Assembly (NCBI GenBank): GCA_964511075.1 | Contig: CAZEDM010000003.1 | Span: forward strand, 226,484 to 290,483 | From: CAZEDM01 sp964511075 | GTDB lineage: Bacteria; Zixibacteria; MSB-5A5; RBG-16-43-9 | Direction of reading: 5' to 3' | DNA length: 64,000 nt | In this document: one piece after another, positions 42,306 to 51,367 of the stretch | Layout: every line of letters starts with the position of its first letter | How positions within the stretch are numbered: position 1 is the stretch's first letter | Notes under the pieces: generated by a model | The model's input: the letters and a program-made list of their open reading frames with translations, nothing else | What the model was told of the DNA's origin: nothing | Database searches by the model: none | Position numbers and translations under genes: made by a program

Positions 42306-43049
42306 TCAAGATCCTGTGAATTCCCGGCCTCTTCTTTTTCGCCTTCTCTTTTTGGTCTCAGCCAATTTCTCTTCCTTGGCTCTTTCCGGACTCCAGTGAA
42401 CCCCTTCCACCAGATAAGCCTTTTTATCCAGTATCTCGCCTTTAAATATCCATACCTTTACCCCAATGGTTCCATAGGTGGTATGGGCAGTGGCAGAGGC
42501 GTAATCTATATCCGCCCTCAAGGTATGTAAGGGGACTCTTCCTTCCATATATTTCTCTGCCCTGGCTATCTCCGCTCCGGCCAACCTTCCCTTGCAGGTT
42601 ATCTTTATTCCCTCAGCTCCCATCTTCATGCCGGAGCTTATGGCTTTCTTCATCGCCTTGCGGTAAGAGATCCTGCTCTCCAGCTGTCGGGCGATGCTAT
42701 CCGCCACCAGCTTGGCGGAGGTCTCTGGCTTACGCACCTCGATTATATTTATATTTATATCCTTTCGGGTCAGATGCTGTAGCTCGTCTCTTAATTTATC
42801 TACCTCAGCTCCTTTTCTCCCGATGACAATTCCTGGTCGGGCAGTATGAATATCAAGGGTGATCTTCTTGGGAGCTCTGAAAATGTCTATACTGGCTATC
42901 CCCGCATGTTCTAAGCGGGTGAGAGTATATTTGCGGATTAACTGATCCTCTCTCAACTGCTCAGCTAAATTTCTACTGGCAAACCATCTTGAGCTCCACC
43001 ATTTTACTATTCCCAACCTGAGACCGACCGGATTTGTTTTCTGACCCAA
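42306..43049 (-). CDS. rpsC: 30S ribosomal protein S3
   Basis: 247 aa. It starts at TTG (GQKTNPVGLRLGI follows), the only start that fits the universal S3 beginning. The KH domain has PGIVIGRKGAEVDKLRDEL and the C-terminal domain YMEGRVPLHTLRADIDYASATAHTTYGTIGVKVWIFKGE. The tail is rich in Lys and Arg. S3 forms the mRNA entry and helicase site. Confidence 0.97.
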   Translation of the reverse strand: MGQKTNPVGLRLGIVKWWSSRWFASRNLAEQLREDQLIRKYTLTRLEHAGIASIDIFRAPKKITLDIHTARPGIVIGRKGAEVDKLRDELQHLTRKDININIIEVRKPETSAKLVADSIARQLESRISYRKAMKKAISSGMKMGAEGIKITCKGRLAGAEIARAEKYMEGRVPLHTLRADIDYASATAHTTYGTIGVKVWIFKGEILDKKAYLVEGVHWSPERAKEEKLAETKKRRRKRRGREFTGS

Positions 43050-43090
43050 GCTTTTTTACCTCCTTTATCTTTCACCTGTTTGACACAAAG

Positions 43091-43600
43091 CTACTCTTTG
43101 TTTTCATCTGATTTCTTTCTCTTTGTCGTTCTTTTGCCTCTTGATTTCGGCCTGGTGCTTTTCTTTATCTCTTTCCCTCTCTCCTTTTCCTTCTCTTTCT
43201 TTTTTTCTTTCTCTTTTCCTTTTGCCTCTGCCTTTATTTTGACCTTACCTTTTTCCGCCATCTCATCCGAGACCACAATGGTCAGATGATTGGTCTTTTT
43301 CCTGACCCGGTAAGCTCTACCCATGCTGCTGGGGCGAATCCTTTTCATCATGGGACCGCCATCCACGAAGATCTTCTTTATGCGTAGATCCTCAGCCTTG
43401 AGCTTGGCGGTTCCCTCTAAGCTTATGGCATTGGCAGTTGCGGATTTCAATGTCTTCTCCAAATACTGGGCTGCATATTTGGGGACAAAGCTCAGAATAT
43501 TCAATGCCTCTTCTACGTTTTTGCCTCTTATCAGCTCAGCCACTCTTCTGACCTTTCTGGCTGAGCCTCTGGAAAACCTGGCTCGAGCAACTGCCTCCAT
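43091..43600 (-). CDS. rplV: 50S ribosomal protein L22 with long charged C-terminal tail
   Basis: 169 aa from the ATG at 43600 (GGAG 8 nt upstream). The core to about residue 115 is normal L22 with FSRGSARKVRRVAELIRGKNVEEAL and the exit-tunnel hairpin GGPMMKRIRPSSMGRAYRVRKKTNHLTIVV. About 50 extra residues of Lys/Glu/Arg follow. The tail is at the side facing out from the tunnel, so it could reach the exit port (inference). Confidence 0.96.
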   Translation of the reverse strand: MEAVARARFSRGSARKVRRVAELIRGKNVEEALNILSFVPKYAAQYLEKTLKSATANAISLEGTAKLKAEDLRIKKIFVDGGPMMKRIRPSSMGRAYRVRKKTNHLTIVVSDEMAEKGKVKIKAEAKGKEKEKKKEKEKERGKEIKKSTRPKSRGKRTTKRKKSDENKE

Positions 43601-43634
43601 CAAAAAATCTCCTTCTTTACTCTATTCCTCTTGG

Positions 43635-43922
43635 TTACTTAAGAGCTGTTGTCCGTTCAGTTATCTTGCCGGAATGAGATCTAAAGGTACGGGTAGGTGC
43701 AAACTCTCCCAATTTGTGTCCTACCATATTTTCCGTGATATAGACCGGAATAAATTTGTTTCCGTTGTGAATGGCAACGGTATGACCCACGAAATCCGGA
43801 GTAATGGTGGACCTGCGGGACCAGGTTTTTATAACCTTTTTTTCCCCGGACTGGTTAAGGGCCATAACCTTCTTCATCAGATGCTCATCCACAAAGGGAC
43901 CTTTCTTTAAAGACCGCGCCAT
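43635..43922 (-). CDS. rpsS: 30S ribosomal protein S19
   Basis: 95 aa. MARSLKKGPFVDEHLMKKV at the start and the conserved ITPDFVGHTVAIHNGNKFIPVYITENMVGHKLGEFAPTRTFRSH. S19 lies in the head of the 30S subunit with S13. It follows rplB by 4 bp. Confidence 0.98.
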   Translation of the reverse strand: MARSLKKGPFVDEHLMKKVMALNQSGEKKVIKTWSRRSTITPDFVGHTVAIHNGNKFIPVYITENMVGHKLGEFAPTRTFRSHSGKITERTTALK

Positions 43923-43926
43923 AATA

Positions 43927-44748
43927 TCACTTTCTCCGTTTAACGATCAACTTATCGGAAAGTTTATATTTTCGAGTTTTGAGACCTTTGGTCGGTTTGC
44001 CCCAGGGTGTAGTAGGATGCCTTCCACCCGAGGATCTTCCCTCTCCCCCACCCATAGGATGGTCCACCGGGTTCATGGCAACACCTCTGACCCTGGGTCT
44101 TCTTCCCAGCCATCTGGTCCTGCCAGCCTTGCCATAGGATATATTCTCGTGATCGATATTCCCTAACTGGCCAACAGTTGCATAACATTCTGTTCTAACC
44201 AATCTAATCTCTCCGGAGGGAAGTCTGAGGTGTGCATGTTCCCCCTCCTTGGCCACGATCTGAGCCATACCGCCGGCAGACCTGGCTATCTGTCCACCTT
44301 TCCCTCTTCTGAGCTCTACATTGTGAATCATCGTTCCCAGCGGAATCTTAGCCAGAGGCATGGCATTGCCTGATCTTATCTCCACTTCCTCACCCGCCAT
44401 CACTTTGTCCCCGACCCTGAGCTCCAGGGGAGCAAGTATGTATCTTTTTTCCCCGTCCAGGTAATGCACAAGGGCAATCCGGGCTGAACGATTCGGGTCG
44501 TATTCGATAGAGACCACCTTGGCAGGTATGTTGAGCTTATCCCTTTTGAGATCTACTATACGATAGAATCTCTTGGCACCTCCGCCTCGATAGCGGCAGG
44601 TGACCCTTCCATTATTATTCCTCCCACCTTTTTTCCTGAGAGGAACCACAAGAGACCTCTCAGGTTTTTCTTTGGTTATCTCCTCAAAAGCAGAGATGAG
44701 CTTAAATCTCTGACCAGAAGTCACCGGCTTAAATTTCCTCAAGGACAT
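43927..44748 (-). CDS. rplB: 50S ribosomal protein L2
   Basis: 273 aa, normal length. GRNNNGRVTCRYRGGGAKRFYRIVDLKRDK in the N-terminal RNA-binding part and the C-terminal GRRPRVRGVAMNPVDHPMGGGEGRSSGGRHPTTPWGKPTKG, which contains the essential His region. L2 is needed for subunit joining and peptidyl transfer. Confidence 0.98.
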   Translation of the reverse strand: MSLRKFKPVTSGQRFKLISAFEEITKEKPERSLVVPLRKKGGRNNNGRVTCRYRGGGAKRFYRIVDLKRDKLNIPAKVVSIEYDPNRSARIALVHYLDGEKRYILAPLELRVGDKVMAGEEVEIRSGNAMPLAKIPLGTMIHNVELRRGKGGQIARSAGGMAQIVAKEGEHAHLRLPSGEIRLVRTECYATVGQLGNIDHENISYGKAGRTRWLGRRPRVRGVAMNPVDHPMGGGEGRSSGGRHPTTPWGKPTKGLKTRKYKLSDKLIVKRRK

Positions 44749-44809
44749 CTTAGATACTCTCTTCTTTTGAAATCATCCATCTATTCCTTTATTTCTTTTA
44801 TCACTAATC

Positions 44810-45100
44810 TTAGACCGTTTCAAAGAACTCTATCTTCTCTCCTTTTTTCAGCCTGACGATCGCCTTTTTCCAGTTGGGTCTTTTCCCTTCAAATCTCCCC
44901 ATCCGTTTGATTTTTCCGTGCATCACCATGGTATGCACGTCCTCAACCTTCACCTTAAAAACATCCTCAACCGCCCTCTTTATCTCCAACTTGTTAGCCT
45001 TTAGATCGACTTTAAAAACATATTTGTCCGCTTTAACCCGCAGATCGGTGCTCTTCTCTGTCACCAAGGGGCTGTGGATTATCTTCCTGGAGGCCTTCAT
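44810..45100 (-). CDS. rplW: 50S ribosomal protein L23
   Basis: 96 aa. IHSPLVTEKSTDLRVKADKYVFKVDLKANKLEIKRAVEDVFKVKVEDVHTMVMHGKIKR is the family core. L23 docks trigger factor and SRP at the tunnel exit. Its ATG overlaps the stop of rplD (ATGA). Confidence 0.97.
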   Translation of the reverse strand: MKASRKIIHSPLVTEKSTDLRVKADKYVFKVDLKANKLEIKRAVEDVFKVKVEDVHTMVMHGKIKRMGRFEGKRPNWKKAIVRLKKGEKIEFFETV

Positions 45101-45726
45101 CTGGAGAACACCTCCTCTAACTTTTTCAAAGCGCTCTGGGTCAATAAAAGATAGTCACAATTCAAAAGATCATAGGGGTTAACCACCTGCGAGGTTCTGT
45201 AGGTCAAGTTCTTGATGTTCCGACAGGATCTATATATGTTATCCTTGATATTTGTTCCCAGAAAGAGAATCTTAGAACCGTCCACTCCCAAATTCAGCAG
45301 AAGAGCGGCGATGGTTTTAGTCCCGGGTTTATCCAGGGGAATATCCTCCAATACCTTTATTTTCCCCTCGGCTGACTTGGAGGAGAAGGCAGATCTTAAA
45401 GCTAATCTGGAGATCTTCTTGGGCACAGCCGTCTTCCAGTCTCTTGGATAGGGACCGAAAGCTCTGCCGCCGCCTACCCACACGGGTGAGGTAATGGAAC
45501 CGGCACGAGCCCTGCCAGTTCCCTTTTGCCTCCAGGGTTTTATCCCGCCCCCTCTTACCTCAGACCGATTCTTCTTTTTCACGGTTCCCTGTCTCTGGTT
45601 GGAGAGATAAATCTTTATATACTGATGTACCGCTTCAGGATTAGGCTTCACCCCGAAAAGCTCCGTTTTAAGCTCAACCTCTCCAGACTTTTTGCCTTCC
45701 AGATTATATAATGTTGCCTTGCTCAT
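45097..45726 (-). CDS. rplD: 50S ribosomal protein L4
   Basis: 209 aa. The tunnel loop KKNRSEVRGGGIKPWRQKGTGRARAGSITSPVWVGGGRAFGP (about residues 52-92) is intact. In E. coli L4 also controls the S10 operon; no matching leader was found before rpsJ here. Confidence 0.97.
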   Translation of the reverse strand: MSKATLYNLEGKKSGEVELKTELFGVKPNPEAVHQYIKIYLSNQRQGTVKKKNRSEVRGGGIKPWRQKGTGRARAGSITSPVWVGGGRAFGPYPRDWKTAVPKKISRLALRSAFSSKSAEGKIKVLEDIPLDKPGTKTIAALLLNLGVDGSKILFLGTNIKDNIYRSCRNIKNLTYRTSQVVNPYDLLNCDYLLLTQSALKKLEEVFSR

Positions 45727-45739
45727 AGGTTTTTACTCT

Positions 45740-46375
45740 TCAGACAGATTTCCTGGACTTTTTAATCAACAGGATCGAGTTCCTTTTGCCGGGAACTGCT
45801 CCTTTTATCACCAGAAGATTTTTCTCCGCGTCCACTTCCACCACCTCCAAGTTGCTGACTGTAACCCTTTGGTTGCCCATCCTGCCGGCCATCCTCTGTC
45901 CTTTATAGGTGCGTGAAGGATAAGAGCTTGCGCCTACTGAACCAGGAGCTCGGAGTCTATCTGACTGGCCATGGGACTTTGGTCCTCCTCTGAACTTATG
46001 CCTTCTAACCGCTCCCTGAAAGCCAAGTCCCTTGGAGGTACCGGTTATATCCACTCTCTCCCCGGCTAAGAAAAGATCAGCCTTTACTTCCCTGCCCAGC
46101 TCGAATTTTCCATTTATCTTCTCCAGCCTGAACTCCTTTAGTACTTTTTTAGGCTCCACTTTGGCTTTTTCAAAATGACCGGACAAAGGTTTGTTGAAAA
46201 GTGACTTCCTCTTCTGACCAGATGACAATTGCAAAGCGTTATACCCTTCTTTTTCCGAAGTTTTTATCTGGACTATGAGACAGGGAGTCACCTCGATTAC
46301 GGTTACAGGAATAAACTCTCCCTCTTTACCAAAAAATTGTGTCATCCCCACTTTTCTGCCGATTACGCCTTCCAT
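45740..46375 (-). CDS. rplC: 50S ribosomal protein L3
   Basis: 211 aa. It opens MEGVIGRKVGMTQFF and has GTSKGLGFQGAVRRHKFRGGPKSHGQSDRLRAPGSVGASSYPSRTYKGQRMAGRMG, the loop reaching the peptidyl transferase centre, with the Gln of GQSDR (methylated in E. coli). L3 nucleates 50S assembly. Confidence 0.97.
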   Translation of the reverse strand: MEGVIGRKVGMTQFFGKEGEFIPVTVIEVTPCLIVQIKTSEKEGYNALQLSSGQKRKSLFNKPLSGHFEKAKVEPKKVLKEFRLEKINGKFELGREVKADLFLAGERVDITGTSKGLGFQGAVRRHKFRGGPKSHGQSDRLRAPGSVGASSYPSRTYKGQRMAGRMGNQRVTVSNLEVVEVDAEKNLLVIKGAVPGKRNSILLIKKSRKSV

Positions 46376-46396
46376 ATACTATATCCCAAAAAAGAG

Positions 46397-46705
46397 TTAT
46401 ACCTTTATCTCCACATCCACCCCGGCTGGCAGCTCTAACTTCATCAGCGCGTCCACTGTCTGAGGAGTGGATTCATATATGTCGATGAGCCTTTTGTGGA
46501 TCCTGGTCTCGAACTGCTCTCTGGATTTCTTATCCGTATGAGGGGACCTCAGAATAGTATAAACAGTTCGTTTGGTGGGTAAAGGGACCGGCCCTGAGAT
46601 CTTGGCACCTGTTCGGGTAACCGTTTTCACTATCTCCTGGGCAGATTTATCCAGGGAGTGATGATCATAAGCCTTAAGCCATATCCTGATCTTTTGTCCG
46701 TTCAT
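46397..46705 (-). CDS. rpsJ: 30S ribosomal protein S10 (NusE)
   Basis: 102 aa, the exact usual length. IRIWLKAYDHHSLDKSAQEIVKTVTRTGAKISGPVPLPTKRTVYTILRSPHTDKKSREQFE. It also joins NusB and NusG in antitermination. It heads the S10 block 78 bp after tuf; that gap shows no promoter or leader that I recognise. Confidence 0.97.
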   Translation of the reverse strand: MNGQKIRIWLKAYDHHSLDKSAQEIVKTVTRTGAKISGPVPLPTKRTVYTILRSPHTDKKSREQFETRIHKRLIDIYESTPQTVDALMKLELPAGVDVEIKV

Positions 46706-46782
46706 TCTCTATCCTTGTCCTTCAAAGAACATATTATTTTTTTAATCCTTTGAACTCTTGAGCTTTCTCCCGCTGCTAACGG

Positions 46783-48010
46783 ATCATTCGATTATCTCGG
46801 TGACCACACCGGCACCTACGGTCCTGCCTCCCTCCCTGATGGCAAAACGCAACTCCTTCTCCATGGCTATGGGCGAGATCAGCTCCACGCTCATGTTGGT
46901 GTTGTCTCCCGGCATCACCATCTCCACTCCCTCCGGTAACTTGATCACCCCGGTCACGTCCAGCGTCCTGAAATAAAACTGAGGACGATAGCCGGTGAAA
47001 AACGGCGTGTGCCTGCCTCCCTCCTCCTTGGCTAATACGTATACCTCTGCCTTAAATTTGGTGTGAGGCGTTATACTCCCCGACGCCGCTACCACCATCC
47101 CACGCTCCAGCTCGTCCTTCTCTACACCCCTCAACAATATCCCGATGTTGTCCCCCGCCTGCGCCTCGTCCAGTATCTTGCGAAACATCTCTACACCCGT
47201 CACCACGGTCTTGCGCGTCTCCTTTATCCCTACTCGCTCTACCTCGTCTCCTACCTTCACCCTACCCCGCTCTACCCTGCCCGTACCTACCGTGCCCCGC
47301 CCGGTTATGCTGAACACATCCTCCACCGGCATCAAAAACGGCTTGTCCACGTCCCGCTTGGGTAACGGTATGTAACTGTCTACCGCCTCCATCAAATCGT
47401 ATATGCTCTTGAAATCCGGCGAATCCTTGACATCCGGCTTGGCCGCCTCGGTCATGGCCTTCAAAGCACTACCCCGAATCATCGGTATCTCGTCACCAGG
47501 AAAACCATACTGCTTTAATAAATCCCGTACCTCTAACTCCACTAAATCCAATAACTCCGCATCATCCACCATGTCTACCTTGTTCAAATATACCACTATG
47601 TAAGGCACGTTCACCTGACGCGCTAATAATATGTGCTCCCGCGTCTGGGGCATCGGACCATCCGCCGCCGAGACTACCAATATCGCTCCGTCCATCTGCG
47701 CCGCTCCCGTCACCATGTTCTTCACATAGTCCGCATGCCCAGGACAATCCACATGCGCATAATGACGCTTGTCCGTCTCATACTCCGCATGATGCACGTT
47801 GATGGTCAACCCACGCGTCTTCTCCTCCGGCGCATTGTCTATCTCATCATAACTCTTGGCCTGCGCTAATCCCCTCCGCGATAATATCATGGTTATCGCC
47901 GCCGTTAACGTGGTCTTGCCATGATCCACATGCCCTATCGTCCCTATGTTCACGTGCGGCTTGCTCCTTACAAACTTAGCCTTGGCCATCTCTTCTTACC
48001 TCCAGGTTTT
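46783..48010. repeat. 1,228-bp exact repeat covering tuf copy 1
   Basis: The sequence matches 62648-63875 from one base past the stop codon to 21 bp before the start codon, then diverges at once on both sides. I saw no mismatch on comparing them. The sharp limits at the gene ends fit gene conversion between the two tuf genes. Confidence 0.9.
46784..47989 (-). CDS. tuf: Elongation factor Tu, copy 1 (str operon)
   Basis: 401 aa GTPase that brings aminoacyl-tRNA to the ribosome. P-loop GHVDHGKT (19-26), switch region around APEEKTRGLTINVHHAEYE, DCPGH, NKVD, and all three domains. GGAGGT lies 8 nt before the ATG. It follows fusA by 34 bp. The gene is identical to the copy at 62649-63854. Its codons (Leu TTA, Ile ATA, Ala GCG, Arg CGG/CGT) differ plainly from fusA and the ribosomal genes on either side. 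Confidence 0.98.
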   Translation of the reverse strand: MAKAKFVRSKPHVNIGTIGHVDHGKTTLTAAITMILSRRGLAQAKSYDEIDNAPEEKTRGLTINVHHAEYETDKRHYAHVDCPGHADYVKNMVTGAAQMDGAILVVSAADGPMPQTREHILLARQVNVPYIVVYLNKVDMVDDAELLDLVELEVRDLLKQYGFPGDEIPMIRGSALKAMTEAAKPDVKDSPDFKSIYDLMEAVDSYIPLPKRDVDKPFLMPVEDVFSITGRGTVGTGRVERGRVKVGDEVERVGIKETRKTVVTGVEMFRKILDEAQAGDNIGILLRGVEKDELERGMVVAASGSITPHTKFKAEVYVLAKEEGGRHTPFFTGYRPQFYFRTLDVTGVIKLPEGVEMVMPGDNTNMSVELISPIAMEKELRFAIREGGRTVGAGVVTEIIE

Positions 48011-48023
48011 TCATTTATCTTGC

Positions 48024-50105
48024 CTAATACCCTCTGACTTTAGTCAAAATCTTCTCTGAGAGATTCTTCGGTATCTCCTCGTATCTGGAAAACTCCATGC
48101 TGAACAATGCCCGTCCCTGAGTTATAGATCTCAATCTGGTGGCATAGCCGAACATCTCAGAAAGAGGTACCAGAGCAGAGATCACCTGCGCATCTGCTCG
48201 GGGGTGAATCCCTATGATGCTACCTCTGCGTGCATTTAAATCTCCGATGACATCTCCCATGTATTCTTCCGGCACAATCACCTCAACCTCCATCATCGGC
48301 TCCAGAAGTTTGGGCAATGCTTTTCTGGCTCCGTCGTGGAAGGCCATGGAGGCGGAGATCCTAAAGGCAAGCTCGCTTGAATCCACCTCATGATAACTTC
48401 CGTCATACAGGGTCACCTTGATGTTGATCATGGGATATCCAGCCAGGACCCCGTTTTCCATAGCCTCCTTGATCCCCTTCTCTATTGCCGGGAAAAACTC
48501 CTTGGGGATGATCCCGCTTTTAATCTCCTTTTCGAAAACAAATTTCTCTCCCCTGGGCAGTGGCTCTAATCTTATCTTGACGTGTCCGTATTGTCCCTTA
48601 CCTCCACTCTGCCGTACAAATTTGCCTTCGGAGTCAACCGGGATGGAGATAGTTTCTTTATAAGCGACCTGCGGTTTTCCCACATTGGCTTTTACCCCAA
48701 ATTCCCGCAGGAGCCGCGTGATCAGAATTTCCAGATGAAGCTCACCCATGCCCGAGATTATGGTTTGACCGGTTTCCTCATTCAAGCTCACCTTGAAGGT
48801 GGGGTCCTCATCCACTAACTTGGACAATGATTCACTTAACTTATCCTGATCCAGTTTGGTCTTTGGCTCGATTGCCACCGAGACCACCGGCTCCGGAAAT
48901 TCCATCTTCTCCAGGATTATAGGATGTTTCCTCTCACACAGAGTATTGCCCGTAGAGGTGTTTTTTAACCCTACCGCAGCGGCGATATCCCCGGTAAATA
49001 TCTCGTCTATCTCTTCTCTCTGGTTAGCGTGCATCCTCAGCAGTCGGGTTAACCTCAGTTTCTCGCCGGTAATACTGTTTAATACCGTAGTCCCTACTTT
49101 GACCCGGCCGGAGTAAACCCTTAGATATGCAACTCTTCCCACAAAGGGATCGCTTACGATTTTAAAAGCCAGAGCGGAAAAAGGCTCATCATCCGAGACT
49201 TTCCTGATCTCCGTTCTCCCGCTTCCCGGATCAATTCCTCTAACCGCAGGCAGGTCCAGAGGGGAAGGCAGAAAATCGACCACCGCCTCTAAGAGCTTCT
49301 GGACTCCTTTGTTTTTAAAAGCCGCACCGCACAGTACCGGAACAATCTTAGCGTCCAAGCATGCCCTTCTCAAGGCTTTTTTTATATCCTCCGGCTCGAT
49401 TGGCTCTTCGTTCAGAAAGTTCTCCATAAGCTTATCATCATAATCTGAAAGAGACTCCAGAAGCTCCTCCCTCTTCTTCCGGGCAAGCTCTCTGAAGGAC
49501 TCGGGAACAGGATGATCCTCGAAGGTTGCACCCAGGGTTTCCTTCTGGTAGATCCTATAATTCATCTCGATCAAGTCGATTATTCCAGCAAACATCTCCC
49601 CTTGGCCTACCGGCACCTGAATAGCTACGGCATTGGCACCCAGCCTAGATCTCATCATCAGCAGGGCCTTCTCGTAATCAGCTCCCACGCGGTCCATCTT
49701 GTTGACAAAAGCTATCCGGGGCACTCTGTATTTGTCCGCCTGTCTCCAAACAGTCTCCGATTGGGGTTCCACACCACCCACTCCGCATAGAATCACTATC
49801 GCACCATCCAGAACCCTTAAGGATCTTTCCACCTCTGCAGTAAAATCCACATGTCCTGGGGTATCGATGATGTTAATCTGATGCTCCTGCCAGTAACAGG
49901 TTGTAGCAGCTGAAGTTATAGTGATGCCTCTTTCCTTTTCCTGTTCCATCCAATCCATCACCGCAGCCCCTTCATCCACCTCTCCCATGCGATAGGTTTT
50001 TCCGGTATAGAATAGAATCCTTTCCGTGGTGGTGGTCTTCCCTGCATCTATATGTGCCATTATGCCTATGTTTCTGACTCTCTGTAAAGGGAACTCCCTT
50101 GACAT
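48024..50105 (-). CDS. fusA: Elongation factor G
   Basis: 693 aa translocase GTPase. P-loop AHIDAGKT (17-24), DTPGHVDF, NKMDR, then domains II to V, ending with YEEIPKNLSEKILTKVRGY. The length and the TTTTERILFYTG switch-I sequence fit the canonical EF-G 1 rather than EF-G 2. AGAGG lies 6 nt before the ATG. It lies between rpsG and tuf as in the classic str operon, but after an unusually wide 296-bp gap. Confidence 0.98.
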   Translation of the reverse strand: MSREFPLQRVRNIGIMAHIDAGKTTTTERILFYTGKTYRMGEVDEGAAVMDWMEQEKERGITITSAATTCYWQEHQINIIDTPGHVDFTAEVERSLRVLDGAIVILCGVGGVEPQSETVWRQADKYRVPRIAFVNKMDRVGADYEKALLMMRSRLGANAVAIQVPVGQGEMFAGIIDLIEMNYRIYQKETLGATFEDHPVPESFRELARKKREELLESLSDYDDKLMENFLNEEPIEPEDIKKALRRACLDAKIVPVLCGAAFKNKGVQKLLEAVVDFLPSPLDLPAVRGIDPGSGRTEIRKVSDDEPFSALAFKIVSDPFVGRVAYLRVYSGRVKVGTTVLNSITGEKLRLTRLLRMHANQREEIDEIFTGDIAAAVGLKNTSTGNTLCERKHPIILEKMEFPEPVVSVAIEPKTKLDQDKLSESLSKLVDEDPTFKVSLNEETGQTIISGMGELHLEILITRLLREFGVKANVGKPQVAYKETISIPVDSEGKFVRQSGGKGQYGHVKIRLEPLPRGEKFVFEKEIKSGIIPKEFFPAIEKGIKEAMENGVLAGYPMINIKVTLYDGSYHEVDSSELAFRISASMAFHDGARKALPKLLEPMMEVEVIVPEEYMGDVIGDLNARRGSIIGIHPRADAQVISALVPLSEMFGYATRLRSITQGRALFSMEFSRYEEIPKNLSEKILTKVRGY

Positions 50106-50224
50106 AAAAAAACCTCTACTTCTTTTACCCAGCTTGTGGAAACCTTAACAACACGGACTGCTAATCTGCAAGTGGAGGGTTTCAAAACCGATCCGTATTT
50201 TTTTGGTTCCAACTTTTCTCTTTT

Positions 50225-50255
50225 CCCCTCTGTGCCAACCGCTGGCAAGACGGGG
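50225..50255 (-). other. Stem-loop in the rpsG-fusA gap
   Basis: TGCCA-5 nt-TGGCA (50233-50247) forms an inner stem, and CCCC/GGGG (50225-50228, 50252-50255) an outer one across a 4x4 internal loop. It lies about 120 nt before the fusA start. The rest of the 296-bp gap holds no gene that I accept and no clear promoter. No U-run follows, so it is not a terminator; it may be a translational control site. Confidence 0.4.
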
Positions 50256-50401
50256 GATTAATTTGACCTCGTTCAGGAATTTAGCTTTTCCGCTTTCTTG
50301 TGTTTAGAAATCAAATCACAATATGCTATAATTACTCCTGGCGTTACTATTTTATTTGAAACTCGATCTCTAAAAAGTTTTTGTCCTCCAGCTCTTATTT
50401 G

Positions 50402-50872
50402 TTACCATCTGAAATGAGCAAAGGCTCTGTTGGCCTCAGCCATCCTGTGGGTATCCTCTTTCTTCTTTATAGAACTCCCCTCGTTCTTAGAGGCGGCTAC
50501 AAATTCCGCGGCTAACTTCTCGGACATGGTATGTTCGCCCCGGGAACGAGAGTAGGAGATCAGCCATTTTATAGCTAATGAGGTTCTCCTCTCCGATCTG
50601 ACCTCAACCGGAACCTGGTAAGTAGCACCACCCACTCTTCTCGGCTTAACCTCCAGAACCGGTTTGACGTTGTTAACTGCTTTTTGAAACACCTCTATTC
50701 CCGGCTGACTGATCTTTTTTTCAGCAATTTCCAAAGCCTGATAGAATATCCTCTGAGCTACGCTTCTCTTTCCCTTCTTCATAATGATATTTATAAACTG
50801 GGTAACCAGCGTGCTTCCGTACTTCATATCGGGTAACAACTCCCTTGTCACTGCCTTTCTTTTTCTTGCCAT
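50402..50872 (-). CDS. rpsG: 30S ribosomal protein S7
   Basis: 156 aa. KYGSTLVTQFINIIMKKGKRSVAQRIFYQALE and PRRVGGATYQVPVEVRSERRTSLAIKWLI with SEKLAAEFVAASKNEGSSIKKKEDTHRMAEANRAFAHFRW. S7 starts assembly of the 16S 3' domain and binds tRNA in the E site. It follows rpsL by 10 bp. Confidence 0.98.
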   Translation of the reverse strand: MARKRKAVTRELLPDMKYGSTLVTQFINIIMKKGKRSVAQRIFYQALEIAEKKISQPGIEVFQKAVNNVKPVLEVKPRRVGGATYQVPVEVRSERRTSLAIKWLISYSRSRGEHTMSEKLAAEFVAASKNEGSSIKKKEDTHRMAEANRAFAHFRW

Positions 50873-50882
50873 AGTATATTAA

Positions 50883-51263
50883 TTAAACTGTCTTCTTGGG
50901 TTTTTTGGTTCCATACTTGGACCTGCTCTGTTTCCTCTCGCCCACTCCCGCGGCATCCAAGGTCCCGCGAATGATATGATATCTAACACCCGGGAGATCT
51001 TTTACCCTTCCACCTCTGATTAAAACGATGGAGTGCTCCTGCAGATTATGACCCTCCCCCGGTATATATGTGGTCACCTCTATTCCGTTAGTCAGTCTCA
51101 CCCGGGCTACTTTCCTTAAGGCGGAGTTGGGTTTCTTGGGAGTCGAGGTATACACCCGGGTACACACGCCTCTTCTCTGTGGGCACCTCTGCAAGGCCGG
51201 TGCTTTTTCATTTGCTCTTTCCTGCTTCCGTCCGCTTCTTATAAGTTGGTTTATGGTCGGCAC
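50883..51263 (-). CDS. rpsL: 30S ribosomal protein S12
   Basis: 126 aa, starting at GTG after AAGGAGT. It has PTINQLIRSGRK, the KKPNSALRKVARV loop with the lysine corresponding to streptomycin-site K43, and PGVRYHIIRGTLDAAGV with the second site. Both look wild-type (streptomycin-sensitive by this measure). It heads the str operon behind a good promoter. Confidence 0.98.
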   Translation of the reverse strand: MPTINQLIRSGRKQERANEKAPALQRCPQRRGVCTRVYTSTPKKPNSALRKVARVRLTNGIEVTTYIPGEGHNLQEHSIVLIRGGRVKDLPGVRYHIIRGTLDAAGVGERKQSRSKYGTKKPKKTV

Positions 51264-51339
51264 TTCTACTCCTTAAGAGAATGACCTTTTTTATTATCCG
51301 GGGCTTTCCTCACACCCATTCCTTAATAGTAAAATTTTC

Positions 51340-51367
51340 AATATAATCCCGATTTATAATTTGTCAA
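51340..51367 (-). promoter_or_regulatory. Promoter of the rpsL-rpsG-fusA-tuf operon
   Basis: TTGACA (51362-51367) overlaps the rpoC stop codon; TATATT (51340-51345) follows after 16 bp on the minus strand. The predicted start site lies about 70 nt before the rpsL GTG. Confidence 0.65.

Noticed and set aside
50066..50248. 60-codon minus-strand frame in the rpsG-fusA gap, running into fusA
   Set aside because: No Shine-Dalgarno, no recognisable composition, and it overlaps the real fusA start.
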